In this document: one piece after another, positions 17,246 to 27,400 of the stretch | Layout of the letters: every line of letters starts with the position of its first letter | How positions within the stretch are numbered: position 1 is the first letter of the stretch | DNA from: Streptomyces acidiscabies | Lineage (GTDB): Bacteria > Actinomycetota > Actinomycetes > Streptomycetales > Streptomycetaceae | Direction: 5' to 3' | Length of the DNA stretch: 64,000 nt | NCBI RefSeq assembly: GCF_020010905.1 | Contig: NZ_JAGJBY010000002.1 | Span: 4,402,001 to 4,466,000 of the forward strand | Program-made: the position numbers and the translations under genes | The notes under the pieces: model-generated | The model's input: the letters and a program-made list of their open reading frames with translations, nothing else | Databases searched by the model: none | What the model was told of the DNA's origin: nothing

Positions 17246-19813
17246 TCAGCCCTGCCCCGCCCGCCGAGCCTCCGCCCGCTGAGCCCGCCGCGACGTCCGC
17301 CCCGCAGCGGCGGCGGCCGGCGCCGCGCCCCCGCCCTCCGTCAGCCCCATCAGCTCCGCCAGGTTCTCCACGAAGGACCGGATCGTCGGGAACTCCACGA
17401 ACGCCGTCGCCGGCACCTCGAAGTCCAGCTCCTCACCGAGCTTCGCCACGACCTCGATCAGCACCAGCGAGTCGAGCCCCAGGTCGAACAGGTTCGTGTC
17501 GAGCGCGGCCAGATGACGCCCGCCCAGCACCTTCCCCACCTCGTCGGTCACGAAGTCCGTGACGAGTTCGACGTTGTGGGCCGGATCGTCCGCCGCGAAG
17601 CGCGCCAGCAGCCGATCCCGCTCAGGGGCGGCGGGCTGACCTGTCTGCGCACCCGGCTCCACCCAGTGCCGCCGCCGCTCGAACCGGTGCGTGGGCAAAG
17701 GCACTCGGCGAACGTCCCGCCCCTCATACAGCGTGGCAAAGTCGAGTTCACCACCCCGCACCCACAACTCCCCGGCCAGCGCGAGGAGTTCGGCGTACCC
17801 GGCAGCAGAGACCCGAACCCACCCCGCCCCGTCCGCGACCGGCCCCCCGCTCGTCCAGTCGCCCGGATCCTGCGTCAGCCGCGCCCCCGTGACCGCCGAC
17901 AGCACCGGCAGACCCGGCGCCGACACCCGCAGCGGAGCACTCCCCACGGCCAGCGCCAACGCGTCCGGCAGCACCAGCGCCTCGCTCACGGCGGCGGCCA
18001 CGGCGAGCCCGGCACCCGTACCGGCGAGGCCCCCCGGAGCGACCCCCCAGGACAGCAACGCCCGCACCACCCCGTACTCATGACAGAACCCGGCGTACTC
18101 CCCGCTGAGCAGCGCCTCACCCCCGCCGACCTGCCCCACGGCCTCGGAGCAGGCGTCGACGGCCTCCCGATAGGCGGGCACAGCCGCGTACAACTCACGG
18201 GCTTCGGGCGCCGCCCCACCCGTCAATACCAGTACCGGCCCCACCTCCCCGGCCACCCCCCGCCGAATCCCCTCCCCGTCCCCCAGCGCGAGCGCCATCG
18301 CAGCACCCCGCGTGCCGTCCGCCACCAGCGCCAGCCGATGCGCGTGCGCCCGCCGTCCCAGACCCAGCGTCTGCGCCACAGCCGTGAGGTCGAGATCCCG
18401 CCGCGCCCGCAGATGGCGGGCCAGCGCCCCCTGCGCCTGCTTCAGCGCCTCCGCGGACCGCGCCGAGAGAACCAGCAGCTCAGGCCGCTCCGCACGGGAA
18501 GCGTCGGAGCGCGCCGGAGCCTCCTGGAGGATCACGTGCGCGTTCGTCCCGCCGATCCCGAACGAGCTGACACCCGCCCGGCGCGGCCCCTCGGCGGACG
18601 TCCACTCCGTGTTCGCCGTGTTGACGAAGAACGGGCTCGACGCGAAGTCGATGTCCGGGTTCGGCGCCGTGAAGTGCAGGCTCGGTACCAGTGTCCGGTG
18701 CTCCAGCATCAGCGCCGTCTTGATCAGCCCGGCCATCCCCGCGGCCGTGTCCAGGTGCCCGACGTTCGTCTTCACCGACCCCAGCGCGCAGTACCCGGAC
18801 CGCTCGGTGCCGTGCCGGAACGCCTCGGTCAGCGCCGCCACCTCGATCGGATCGCCCAGCGGGGTACCCGTACCGTGCGCCTCGACGTACCCGATCGTGT
18901 CCGGCTCGACGTCCGCGACCTCGTGCGCGTCCGCGATGACCGCCGCCTGCCCCGAGATGCTCGGCGCGGTGTAACCGGTCTTCGCCGCACCGTCGTTGTT
19001 GATCGCGGACCCCTTGATCACCGCGTGGATCCAGTCCCCGTCGGCCAGCGCCTCCTTGAGCCGCTTCAGTACGACGGCCCCGGCGCCGCTCCCGATGACC
19101 GTGCCCCGCGCCTGGGCGTCGAAGGCCCGGCAGTGACCGTCGGGCGAGAAGATCATGCCCTCCTGGTACTGGTACCCCTCACCCGGCGGATTGAGGTGCA
19201 CCGCCCCGACGAGCGCCATGTCGCACTCCCCGCCGAGCAGCGCCAGGCACGCCGTGTGCACCGAGACCAGGGACGTCGAGCAGGCCGTCGAGATGTTGAC
19301 GCTCGGGCCGGTCAGGTCGAGCTTGTACGACACCCGGGTCGACAGGAAGTCCTTGTCGTTGGCGAGCATCAGCCGGTACCGGTCCACCGAGGACGCGCCC
19401 CGGTAGCGATCGCCCAGGTTGTGCAGCAGGTACGTGTTCATGCCGGCGCCCGCGTACACGCCGATCTGCGCGTCGGTGCGCTCCGGGTCGTACCCCGAAC
19501 GCTCCAGCGCCTCCAGCGCGCACTCCAGGAACACCCGGTGCTGCGGATCGAGGATCTCCGCCTCGTCGTGCGTGAACCGGAACAGCTCCGAGTCGAAGAG
19601 ATCCGTACCCGCGATGGTCTGCGCGGCCTTGACGTACCGGGGGTCCGCGAGCCGGTCCGCCGGCACCCCGGCGGCGGTCAACTCCTCGTCCGTGTAACGG
19701 GTCAGGGTCTCGCGGCCCTCGCTGAGGACCTCCCAGAACCGGTCGACGGAGTCGGCACCCGGGAAGCGGCACGCCATCCCGATGATGGCGATGTCGGAAT
19801 CGGAAACGGTCAT
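17246..19813 (-). CDS. Single-module trans-AT PKS: KS, dead AT remnant, ACP
   Basis: 855 residues. KS at about 5-432 with Cys178 (TACSTS), His313 (EAHGTGT) and His353, all intact; the NDKDF sequence before the active site resembles KSs that take aminoacyl chains from an NRPS. Residues about 525-645 look like an eroded AT in which the GHSxG nucleophile motif has become GTGAG, so it cannot transfer malonyl. A C-terminal ACP carries Ser782 (LGLDSL). No KR or DH, so the new beta-keto is left unreduced. It is last in the minus-strand set, after the formylglycine-loading protein and the PP-loop ATPase. Inference: it extends N-formylglycyl with one malonyl unit, giving the amido-ketone that cyclises to a 5-substituted oxazole. 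Start ATG at 19813; it follows the PP-loop gene by 22 bases. Confidence 0.9.
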   Translation of the reverse strand: MTVSDSDIAIIGMACRFPGADSVDRFWEVLSEGRETLTRYTDEELTAAGVPADRLADPRYVKAAQTIAGTDLFDSELFRFTHDEAEILDPQHRVFLECALEALERSGYDPERTDAQIGVYAGAGMNTYLLHNLGDRYRGASSVDRYRLMLANDKDFLSTRVSYKLDLTGPSVNISTACSTSLVSVHTACLALLGGECDMALVGAVHLNPPGEGYQYQEGMIFSPDGHCRAFDAQARGTVIGSGAGAVVLKRLKEALADGDWIHAVIKGSAINNDGAAKTGYTAPSISGQAAVIADAHEVADVEPDTIGYVEAHGTGTPLGDPIEVAALTEAFRHGTERSGYCALGSVKTNVGHLDTAAGMAGLIKTALMLEHRTLVPSLHFTAPNPDIDFASSPFFVNTANTEWTSAEGPRRAGVSSFGIGGTNAHVILQEAPARSDASRAERPELLVLSARSAEALKQAQGALARHLRARRDLDLTAVAQTLGLGRRAHAHRLALVADGTRGAAMALALGDGEGIRRGVAGEVGPVLVLTGGAAPEARELYAAVPAYREAVDACSEAVGQVGGGEALLSGEYAGFCHEYGVVRALLSWGVAPGGLAGTGAGLAVAAAVSEALVLPDALALAVGSAPLRVSAPGLPVLSAVTGARLTQDPGDWTSGGPVADGAGWVRVSAAGYAELLALAGELWVRGGELDFATLYEGRDVRRVPLPTHRFERRRHWVEPGAQTGQPAAPERDRLLARFAADDPAHNVELVTDFVTDEVGKVLGGRHLAALDTNLFDLGLDSLVLIEVVAKLGEELDFEVPATAFVEFPTIRSFVENLAELMGLTEGGGAAPAAAAAGRTSRRAQRAEARRAGQG

Positions 19814-19835
19814 GGTGATGGCTCCTGTGCGGGTC

Positions 19836-20969
19836 TCAGCTGAGGCGGATGCCGAGGTCGGCGGCGACGGAACGCATGTCGAGGAAGCTGCGCGCGACGA
19901 ACCGGGCGGCGTCCTCGCCCGCGTCCATCCGCTGGAACAGGTCGATCAGGGTCCGCTCGTGCGCGGCGGTGTCCCCCTCACCCGCCGCGATCTCCTTCAC
20001 GACCCCGCCGAGCCGCGCCTCCACGTCGGCGAGGTCCAGCGAGCGCGGGAACTTGATGCTGAACGTGTTCCGGTCGTACGACGCGTTCCGCTTCACCGAC
20101 CGGACGTGGCTCGCCGCGTTCAACTTGTAGAACATGCAGTCGAAATTGCTGAACGAGTAGTAGTTCAGCAGCGGGAACAGCGTGCAGTGCGTCTCCATCG
20201 GCGACGACGCGTACAACCCCTTCGCCCGCAGCTCCTCGACGATCCGGTCCGGGTCGTACTCGTGGCGCATCGCGATGAACGGGAACACGATCTTCGGCAG
20301 GTTCTCGTCGTCGTCGAACAGCAACTCCTCAAGCCTGCCTGCGAACAGAGTGTCCGTCAGCCGCTCACCGAACGTCTTGTAGAACCCGCGCACCACCTCG
20401 CGGACGTTCGACTCCATCGTCAGGATCTGCTGCGGGTCCGCGCACAGCGCGATGTACGGGATCTTCTGCTCGTACGCCATCAGGATCGCCCGCAGCACGA
20501 AGAACGTCCGGCACGAGACGCACGGCAGCTTCTCGTCCAGATACTTGCCCGGCGTCTTCGGCACCGGCCGGTTGAAGACCTCGCGCATCATCAGCTTGAT
20601 GTTGTCGTCGTCCGCGTCCAGCACGAACGTCGCCGGGATCTTCTCCCTGGCCAGCGCGATGTTCTGCGCCGCGTGCACACTCTCGAACGGCACGTCGAAC
20701 GTGAACGCCAGCACCCGCTTGCCGTAGTCGTTGACGAACTTGTCCAGCATGTACGTGCTGTCCTTGCCGCCGCTGTACATGAACAGGCAGTCGTACTCCC
20801 CGCTCGCGGCCGGCGCCTGCTGGAACTCGGTGAACACCTCATGGGTGTAGCGGTAGTTGATGAGCAGGTCCTCGGCGAAATCCAGGTTGCACAGATTGCA
20901 CACCCCCTGGTTGTCGAGCGTGATTCCCGGGTGGCCGCCCTTGAGCGAGCAGACCTGGCAACTGGACAC
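19836..20969 (-). CDS. PP-loop (N-type ATP pyrophosphatase) enzyme, likely oxazole cyclodehydratase
   Basis: 377 residues from the chosen GTG start. The N-terminus has two CxxC pairs (Cys4/7 and Cys24/27), probably zinc-binding, followed by the PP-loop SGGKDS at residues 66-71, the ATP site of N-type ATP pyrophosphatases. Enzymes of this superfamily (CongE of conglobatin, related proteins in oxazolomycin-type clusters) activate a formamide carbonyl and form the oxazole ring. Here it sits between the formyltransferase-A(Gly)-PCP gene and the KS-ACP gene, where such a step is needed. I chose GTG at 20969 because GGGAG precedes it by four bases and the protein then starts just before the first CxxC; an in-frame ATG at 21005, five bases after the previous stop, is the alternative but has no clear ribosome site. 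Sequence similarity to N-acetyl-sugar amidotransferases is the main competing assignment. Confidence 0.82.
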   Translation of the reverse strand: MSSCQVCSLKGGHPGITLDNQGVCNLCNLDFAEDLLINYRYTHEVFTEFQQAPAASGEYDCLFMYSGGKDSTYMLDKFVNDYGKRVLAFTFDVPFESVHAAQNIALAREKIPATFVLDADDDNIKLMMREVFNRPVPKTPGKYLDEKLPCVSCRTFFVLRAILMAYEQKIPYIALCADPQQILTMESNVREVVRGFYKTFGERLTDTLFAGRLEELLFDDDENLPKIVFPFIAMRHEYDPDRIVEELRAKGLYASSPMETHCTLFPLLNYYSFSNFDCMFYKLNAASHVRSVKRNASYDRNTFSIKFPRSLDLADVEARLGGVVKEIAAGEGDTAAHERTLIDLFQRMDAGEDAARFVARSFLDMRSVAADLGIRLS

Positions 20970-21010
20970 GGAACTCCCTGGAGAAGCAGGTGAATTGATG
21001 GTCATGGTGC

Positions 21011-24000
21011 TTACGAGCGCCGCCGCGTACGGTCGCGGCGGCCGGCCAGCGCTGACACATCTCGCGTACGCCGAGGTCGAGTTGGAGCCGCCCCGGCGCC
21101 GCCGGACACATGGGCCGCCATCGCCCGGACCGTCGGATGGCCGAACATGTCGAGCCGCGTGACATCGAGCCCGAGCCGCTCCCGCAGCGCCGCCACCACG
21201 GACGTCAGCCGCAGCGAATCCCCGCCCGCGTCGAAGAAGTTGTCCTCGGCACCGACGCGTTCGAGACCGAGCACCTCGCACCAGATCTCGGCGATACGGC
21301 GCTCAAGGTCGGTGCGGGCGGGGGCAGTTGATGAGCCGACGCCGTGGGGGCGCGGGAGCGCCTTGCGGTCGACCTTGCCGTTCGGCGTAAGTGGCAGGCC
21401 CGGCAGGCTGATTACGGCCGACGGCACCATGTACGCGGGCAGCCGCTCGGCGAGCGCGGTGCGCAGTACGGCGCCGTCGGGTACGCCAGTGACGTACCCG
21501 GTGAGCCTGCGCTCGCCCGGCCGGTCCTCGCGGACGACCGCCACCGCAGCCTGGACGCCCGGGAGTTGACGCAGAGCCGACTCGACCTCGCCGAGTTCGA
21601 TCCGGTAGCCGTTCAGCTTCACCAGGCCGTCGATGCGCTCCAGGTATACGAGGCGGCCGTCGGGGAGGTGGCGCACTAGGTCGCCGGTGCGGTACGCGCG
21701 GCCGGTGCCGCCCTCGGGGGCCGGGACGAAGCGGTCGGCGGTCAGCTCGGGGCGGTGGAGGTAGCCGTCGGCCACGCCGTCGCCGGACAGGAGGAGTTCG
21801 CCGGGGACGCCGGGGGGTACGGGGGTGCCGCGCTCGTCCAGGACGTGGGCGCGGGTGTTGCCGATGGGGCGGCCGATGGTGACCTCGGCGCCGGGTTCCA
21901 CGCGGTCGACGGTGGACCAGATGGTGGTCTCCGTGGGGCCGTACATGTTGAAGAGGTCGGCTACCAACGGGGCGAGTGTGCGGGCGAGTTCGGCGGGGAG
22001 GGGCTCGCCGCCGCACAGGGCCTTGAGCGCCGGGTCACCTTGCCAGCCTGCCGCCAGCAGCATCTGCCAGGTGGTGGGGGTGGCCTGGAGGACGGTCGGG
22101 GACGCCTGCTCGACGCGTTCGCGCAGGGCGACTCCGTCGGCGGCGACCGCAGCGGGGAGGATCTCTACCGTGCCGCCCCGGACCAGGGGGAGGTACAGCT
22201 CCAGGCCCGCGATGTCGAAGCAGACGGTGGTGACCGCGAGCAGGGAATCGGCGGTGCCGAAGCCCGGCCTGCGGGCCATCGTCCAGTGGAAGTTGACCAG
22301 CGCGCGGTGGCCGACCTGGACACCCTTGGGGAGGCCGGTCGAGCCCGAGGTGTAGATGACGTACGCGGGGGAGTCCGGGGCGGAGTGGTCGACATGGATC
22401 GCCTGTGCGCTCGCGAGGGCTTCGGTCACCACGACCGGCTTGACCGGGAAGTCCGCGAGCACGCCGCCCAACGCCTCGTCCGTAAGGACCAGTTCGGCGC
22501 CGGAGTCCTTCAGCATGTGGCCGATGCGGGCGGGCGGGTAGATCGGGTCGACCGGGACGTACGCCGCTCCCGAGCGGAGCACGGCGAGGAGGCTGATCAA
22601 CAGCTCTGGGGAGCGCTCCAGGAACACGCCCACCAAGCTGCCCGGCCCGGCGCCGAGTTCGGTGAGGTGGTGGGCCAACCTGCCTGTCGCGTCGTCCAGT
22701 TCGCCGTACGTCAGCTCACGGCCCTCGAAACGGACGGCCACGGCGTCCGGGGAGGCGTCGGCGAGGTTGCCGATGAGGGAGGTGACCGTCGCGCGGCGGG
22801 GGTACTCCTCGTCGGTGTCGTTCCACTTGCCGTGGACGAGGTGGTGTTCCTCGTGGGTGAGCAACGAGACGGTGGCGAGGGGGCGTTGGGGGTCGGTGGC
22901 GATGCCGTCGAGGAACAGGGCGTAGCGGGCGGTGAGCCAGGGGGCGTGGGTGCGGGCTTCGAAGCGGACGGTGCCGGTGGGGTCGATGCGGACGGTCAGG
23001 GGGCGGTCGTCCGTGTCGGCGCCTTGGAGGAGGACCGCGACGGGGAGTGTGGTGTGGGGGAGGGCGGGGTGACGGAGGTGTATGTCCCGGCGGTACGGCG
23101 ACTCCGTGCGGAGGCGGTCGAGTTGGGCGCCGACCAGGGTGGCGAGGTCTGCGAGGGTGTGGTTGAGGGGGTTCTCCGGTATGTCCAGGGGGAGTTCGGG
23201 GGCCAGGACGTGGGGTGTTTGTGGCCTCACGGAGATCGCCACGGTGCGTTCGCCGCCGCGTGCGAGGCGGGTCAGGAACGCCAACACGGCTGCCAGGGCG
23301 GTCTGTTCCGGGGCCGTGCGGAGTTGGGCGGGCAGCGGGACCGGGGCTGCCTGGCTCGTCCTCGGGGTCAACTGGCCGAGTCTCGGCGGGAGTACGGGCT
23401 CCAGTCGGCCGAGTGTGCGCAGCCAGCGGGCCTCGCGGCGGTGGGCTGCCCTGGACGCCTGCTCCAGTTCGGCCGCCTCTTCCCGGGAGAGGTGAGGGAA
23501 GCGTCCGTCCAACTGGTCTGCGAGTGCCGGGAGTTCGAGCTTCTCGCCGGTGAGGGCGGCCAGGTCGGTGAGGCGTACGTCCCTGTCGGCCGTCGCGACC
23601 GTGAGGGCGTCCGGGGCGATGGTGACGATCGTGCCGGGGGCCGCTGTCGACGGGTGGTCGGTGATCTCGACCGCCCGGACGGCCACCAGGTCGTCGCCGG
23701 TCGCCAGGAGGGCCGTGCCGAAGTCGTTGCGACGCCTGCCGAACGCCGTCGCGCGGACCAGGGCGTCGAGTTCGGCGGCTTCCGCACGCCAGTCGAAGAC
23801 ACCGCCGCGCGGGGGGCCGTCGTACCGGGCGTGGTACGTGCGCAGGGTCATGTCCTGCGGGGTGCGGACGGCCGTGCCCGCCGCCAACTCGTCGATCAGC
23901 TCGGCGAAGGAGTCGATGCCGGCGTCGAAGCAGGCGACGTCCAGGTCGTGCACGGTCGCGGTCGGGGGGACCGGGACCGCGCGCTGCTTGAGCAGGTCGC

Positions 24001-24400
24001 CCGTGTCGGCCTCCCGGTTCATCACGTGCCAGGTGACGCCGTGCTCCCGCTCGCCGTCCAGGATCGCCCAGCTCGTCGCGTAGAGACCGGCGTGCTTCGG
24101 GAGCGGGCCGTCGTGGAAGTTGACCGGGAGCTTCGCGGGGAGGCTCAGTACCTCGTCCGGGAGCATCCGGAGGTTGGCGATGCTGAACAGGTAGTCGAAG
24201 GTGAGGAGTTGGAGGCGGTCGGCCAGGTCCTTGCCGAAGGGGAGGGCGGGGAGGGCCTCGCTCTTCGCCCACGCCAGCAGGTCGGGTGCGGGGGAGACGA
24301 CGGCGGCGACCGTGTGGCCCCGGGACAGGAGGAGGCGGGTGCACTCGACCAGGAGGGCTTCCTCGCCGATGACGACGCAGGTGAACGGTTCGGCGGTCAT
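21011..24400 (-). CDS. NRPS loading protein: formyltransferase - vestigial C - A(Gly) - PCP
   Basis: 1,129 residues. Residues 1-310 are a methionyl-tRNA-formyltransferase-like domain with the catalytic Asn-His pair (VNFHDGPLP) and Asp (EADTGDLL). Residues about 340-545 resemble a condensation-domain fragment but show no HHxxxDG motif, so this part is probably structural. The adenylation domain (about 550-1010: YTSGSTGLPKG, YGPTETTIW, NGKVDRK) reads D-I-L-Q-L-G-M-I-W-K, a near-exact glycine code. The PCP ends the protein (GGDSL). Formyltransferase-A-PCP proteins load N-formyl amino acids, as in linear gramicidin and the oxazolomycin starter; this one should load N-formylglycine. Its ATG overlaps the upstream PKS stop as ATGA, and the PP-loop gene follows closely, so the starter machinery is one coupled unit. 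Confidence 0.92.
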   Translation of the reverse strand: MTAEPFTCVVIGEEALLVECTRLLLSRGHTVAAVVSPAPDLLAWAKSEALPALPFGKDLADRLQLLTFDYLFSIANLRMLPDEVLSLPAKLPVNFHDGPLPKHAGLYATSWAILDGEREHGVTWHVMNREADTGDLLKQRAVPVPPTATVHDLDVACFDAGIDSFAELIDELAAGTAVRTPQDMTLRTYHARYDGPPRGGVFDWRAEAAELDALVRATAFGRRRNDFGTALLATGDDLVAVRAVEITDHPSTAAPGTIVTIAPDALTVATADRDVRLTDLAALTGEKLELPALADQLDGRFPHLSREEAAELEQASRAAHRREARWLRTLGRLEPVLPPRLGQLTPRTSQAAPVPLPAQLRTAPEQTALAAVLAFLTRLARGGERTVAISVRPQTPHVLAPELPLDIPENPLNHTLADLATLVGAQLDRLRTESPYRRDIHLRHPALPHTTLPVAVLLQGADTDDRPLTVRIDPTGTVRFEARTHAPWLTARYALFLDGIATDPQRPLATVSLLTHEEHHLVHGKWNDTDEEYPRRATVTSLIGNLADASPDAVAVRFEGRELTYGELDDATGRLAHHLTELGAGPGSLVGVFLERSPELLISLLAVLRSGAAYVPVDPIYPPARIGHMLKDSGAELVLTDEALGGVLADFPVKPVVVTEALASAQAIHVDHSAPDSPAYVIYTSGSTGLPKGVQVGHRALVNFHWTMARRPGFGTADSLLAVTTVCFDIAGLELYLPLVRGGTVEILPAAVAADGVALRERVEQASPTVLQATPTTWQMLLAAGWQGDPALKALCGGEPLPAELARTLAPLVADLFNMYGPTETTIWSTVDRVEPGAEVTIGRPIGNTRAHVLDERGTPVPPGVPGELLLSGDGVADGYLHRPELTADRFVPAPEGGTGRAYRTGDLVRHLPDGRLVYLERIDGLVKLNGYRIELGEVESALRQLPGVQAAVAVVREDRPGERRLTGYVTGVPDGAVLRTALAERLPAYMVPSAVISLPGLPLTPNGKVDRKALPRPHGVGSSTAPARTDLERRIAEIWCEVLGLERVGAEDNFFDAGGDSLRLTSVVAALRERLGLDVTRLDMFGHPTVRAMAAHVSGGAGAAPTRPRRTRDVSALAGRRDRTRRRS

Positions 24401-27400
24401 CGGTCGCCCCCTTCGGATTCCGTTTGCTGGGAGAGGAGTTCGGCCAGGAGTTGTTCCACGGCTTTGTCGGACATGCCGGCGATGAGGCGCTCGGCTTCGT
24501 CCAGGGGCGGGTCTTGGTTGAGGGCTGCCTTCGCTCGGAAATGGTCGGCCAGTTGGCGGATTGTGATGCGCTCGAACAGGAGAGTTGCCGACTGGGGGCC
24601 GTACACCGCTTCCAGGGCTCGCGTCAGTTCGAGGACGACGAGTGAATCCACGCCGTAGTTCTCGAAGGTGAGGTCGGGGTTCAGTTGGTCGGGGGTCATC
24701 TCCAGGACCGTCGCGAACACGTCGGTGACCTGGTGGAGGGGGTCGGTGGAGGCGGGAGTCGGGGTGGGGGTGGGGGTGGCTGTCTGGGGAGGGGCTTCGA
24801 CGACCAGTGCGGTGGCGGGCGAGGTGGGGGCGGGGCCTGCCGTAGGAGTCGCGTGCGTCACCACCCCGTCGCTCACGGCGGCGATCACGCTCTGGAACGC
24901 CACCCCCGCCTCACTACCCGGCGCGCCCACGCTGATCCCCGTGAACCCGCAGGCCGCCAGCACGTCCCGCCACTGCCGCTCGCTCGCCAACGGCGACCCC
25001 GGCATCCGCTGCTCCGGATCGTCGAACAGCCACCACCCCGTCGTCAGCCCGAAGATCAGGGCGAGTTGACTCCGGGGCCGCGTCCCCTCGACCGCGAGCA
25101 GCACCCCGCCCCGCCGCAGCAACTCCTTGGCCCGCGTGAGCGTTCGGGACAGTCGCCGCGTCGCGTGCAGCACGTTCGTCCCGAACACGACGTCGTACTC
25201 CCCGGCCGCCGTCCCGGCCTCGATGTCCAGCACCTCGAACCGCACGAACGGATACCGCGCCCCGAACCGGTTCCCGGCCTTGCGAACGAACGCCGGGGAC
25301 ACATCGGTGAAGACGTACTCGACCGCGTCCCCGTACGGCGCCAGTGCGGCGAGTACGGCGGCCGTTGTGCCGCCCGTCCCCGCGCCGACCTCCAGGACCC
25401 GGACGGTGCTGTTGCCCTGCGCCAGACGGGACTTGACCTGCTCGACGACGATCCGCGCGACCTCGGCGTTGCAGCGGTCGGTCACCGGGTCGCCCCGGTA
25501 GACGGCGGCGACGCGCTCGGTGGAACCGTCGGGGAACAGAACCTCCATGGCGGGGCGTCGGCCCGTGAGGATGTCGGGGAGAGCAGTGAGGCAGTCGGTG
25601 AGGAGGGTGACGACCGGGGCGAGTGAGCTGTGCTGCTCCGTCAACTCATGGAGTCGGGCGACAAGTTCGGCTTCCTTGCCCTCTTCGGGACCGGCCTTGA
25701 CGATGCCGAGCTGCACCTTGAACAACTCCCGGTGCTCAGGCACCACTTGGCTCGGGTCGGTCAGCCCCGCCCGGCGCAGTACCGCCGCCAGGAGCCGTTC
25801 CGTCAGCACCTCGACCTCCGCCACCACCCGCTGATGCGCGGCGAGTTCGGGGTCCGGGCCTGCCGGGAAGCGCACCTCGGGCAGCGTGCCCGGAACCACG
25901 TCCGGGACCACCTTCAGTGTGCGGTCGGCGTCGATCCCGAGGTTGTCGAGGATCGGCCGGTCGGCGTCCAGCGCGAACACCTGCGGCAGTTCCGCCCCGA
26001 GGGTCCGCTCGACGACGGTCATGCCCCGCTCGGCGCTCAACGGCCGGATGCCGGCGGCCTCGAAGCGGCTCAGGACGCGCTCCCGCTCCGCGTCCCCGGC
26101 CGCGTGCCAGTAACCGAGGTTGAGGACCCGGACCGGGAACGGCAGGGTGCGGGCGGCGTGTGCCGCGTACGCGTCGGCGAAGGCGCAGCCCGCCGCGTAC
26201 CCGGCCTGGCCGTGGTTGCCCTCGAAAGCCACGCCGGAGGAGTAGAACAGGGCGAAGTCCAGGGGGAGTTCACGCACCGCGTGCAGCAACGCCCAGGCCG
26301 TACCGGTCTTCACCTCCAGCGCGGCCCGCATCTCGTCCTCGGACAGGTCCCGCAGGACCCGGTTGACGAGGACCATCGCCGCGTTGAACACCCCGTGCAG
26401 GGCGCCGAATTCACGTACGGCGAGGTCGACGGCGTCGGTGAGCGCGGCCGGGTCGGTGGCGTCCAGTGCCAGGTAGCGCACCTCGGCGCCCGCCTTCTCC
26501 AGCCCGGCCACCTTCTGGTGCCGGTCCTCGTCGAGGGGGGAGCGTCCGACGACGACCAGCTTCGCGCCGTACGTCCGGGCGAGGTGCAGGCAGGTGTCCC
26601 GGCCGACCGCGCCGAGACCGCCGACGACCAGGTAGACGCCGCCCTTCCTCAACCGGGTTGGCGTGGAGGGCAGTTCGACCCGCTCCAGCGTCCGTACCCG
26701 GCGTACACCACCCCTGATCGACACCGGCGCGGGCTTCGCCGGGAAAGGCTCGGCGACGATCGCCCCGGCGAGCTGCCCGGCCTCGGCGGCGCGTACGTCG
26801 ATCAGCGAGACGTGCAGCGCCGGGAACTCCTTCGCCGCCACGGCCGCGATGCCGAAGAGTCCGGCCGCCCAGGGGGACGACACGTCTCCGTCCTCCAGCG
26901 GATGGACGTCGGTGGTGACGACCTTGAGCCGTACGCCTCGCTCCAGCGCGCCGGACCGGTCGAGGGCGCGTACCAGGCGGTACAGGGCGAGCGGGCCGTT
27001 GTCGGCCAACTCCCTTACGTCGGACCGGTCGACGGGGTCTTGAGCGGGTGCCGTGCCGAAGAAGTACACGAGGTCGGGGGTGCCGATCTCGGCGTCCGTG
27101 AAGTCGGTCGGGACGCGTCGGACGTCGGTGCCGGGGTGCAACTCCGCGACGGGCTCGCCCACATAGAGCACGCTGCGTCCGAACTCCGCGCGCCCCTTGG
27201 CGGGTTGAGGCGTCCACACCGGACGGTGGACGATCACGGCTCGCGGCTTCGCCTCCCGGTACGTCAGCCCCTCGAACCGGACCCGGACCGTGCCCGAGTC
27301 GTCGCAGAGCAGGACCTCGCAGCGGTTCGGGCCGGTCTCCCGGACGTACGACCAGCCGCTGACCGGCACCGGGCCGAACACGTCGACCCGGTCCGCCGCG

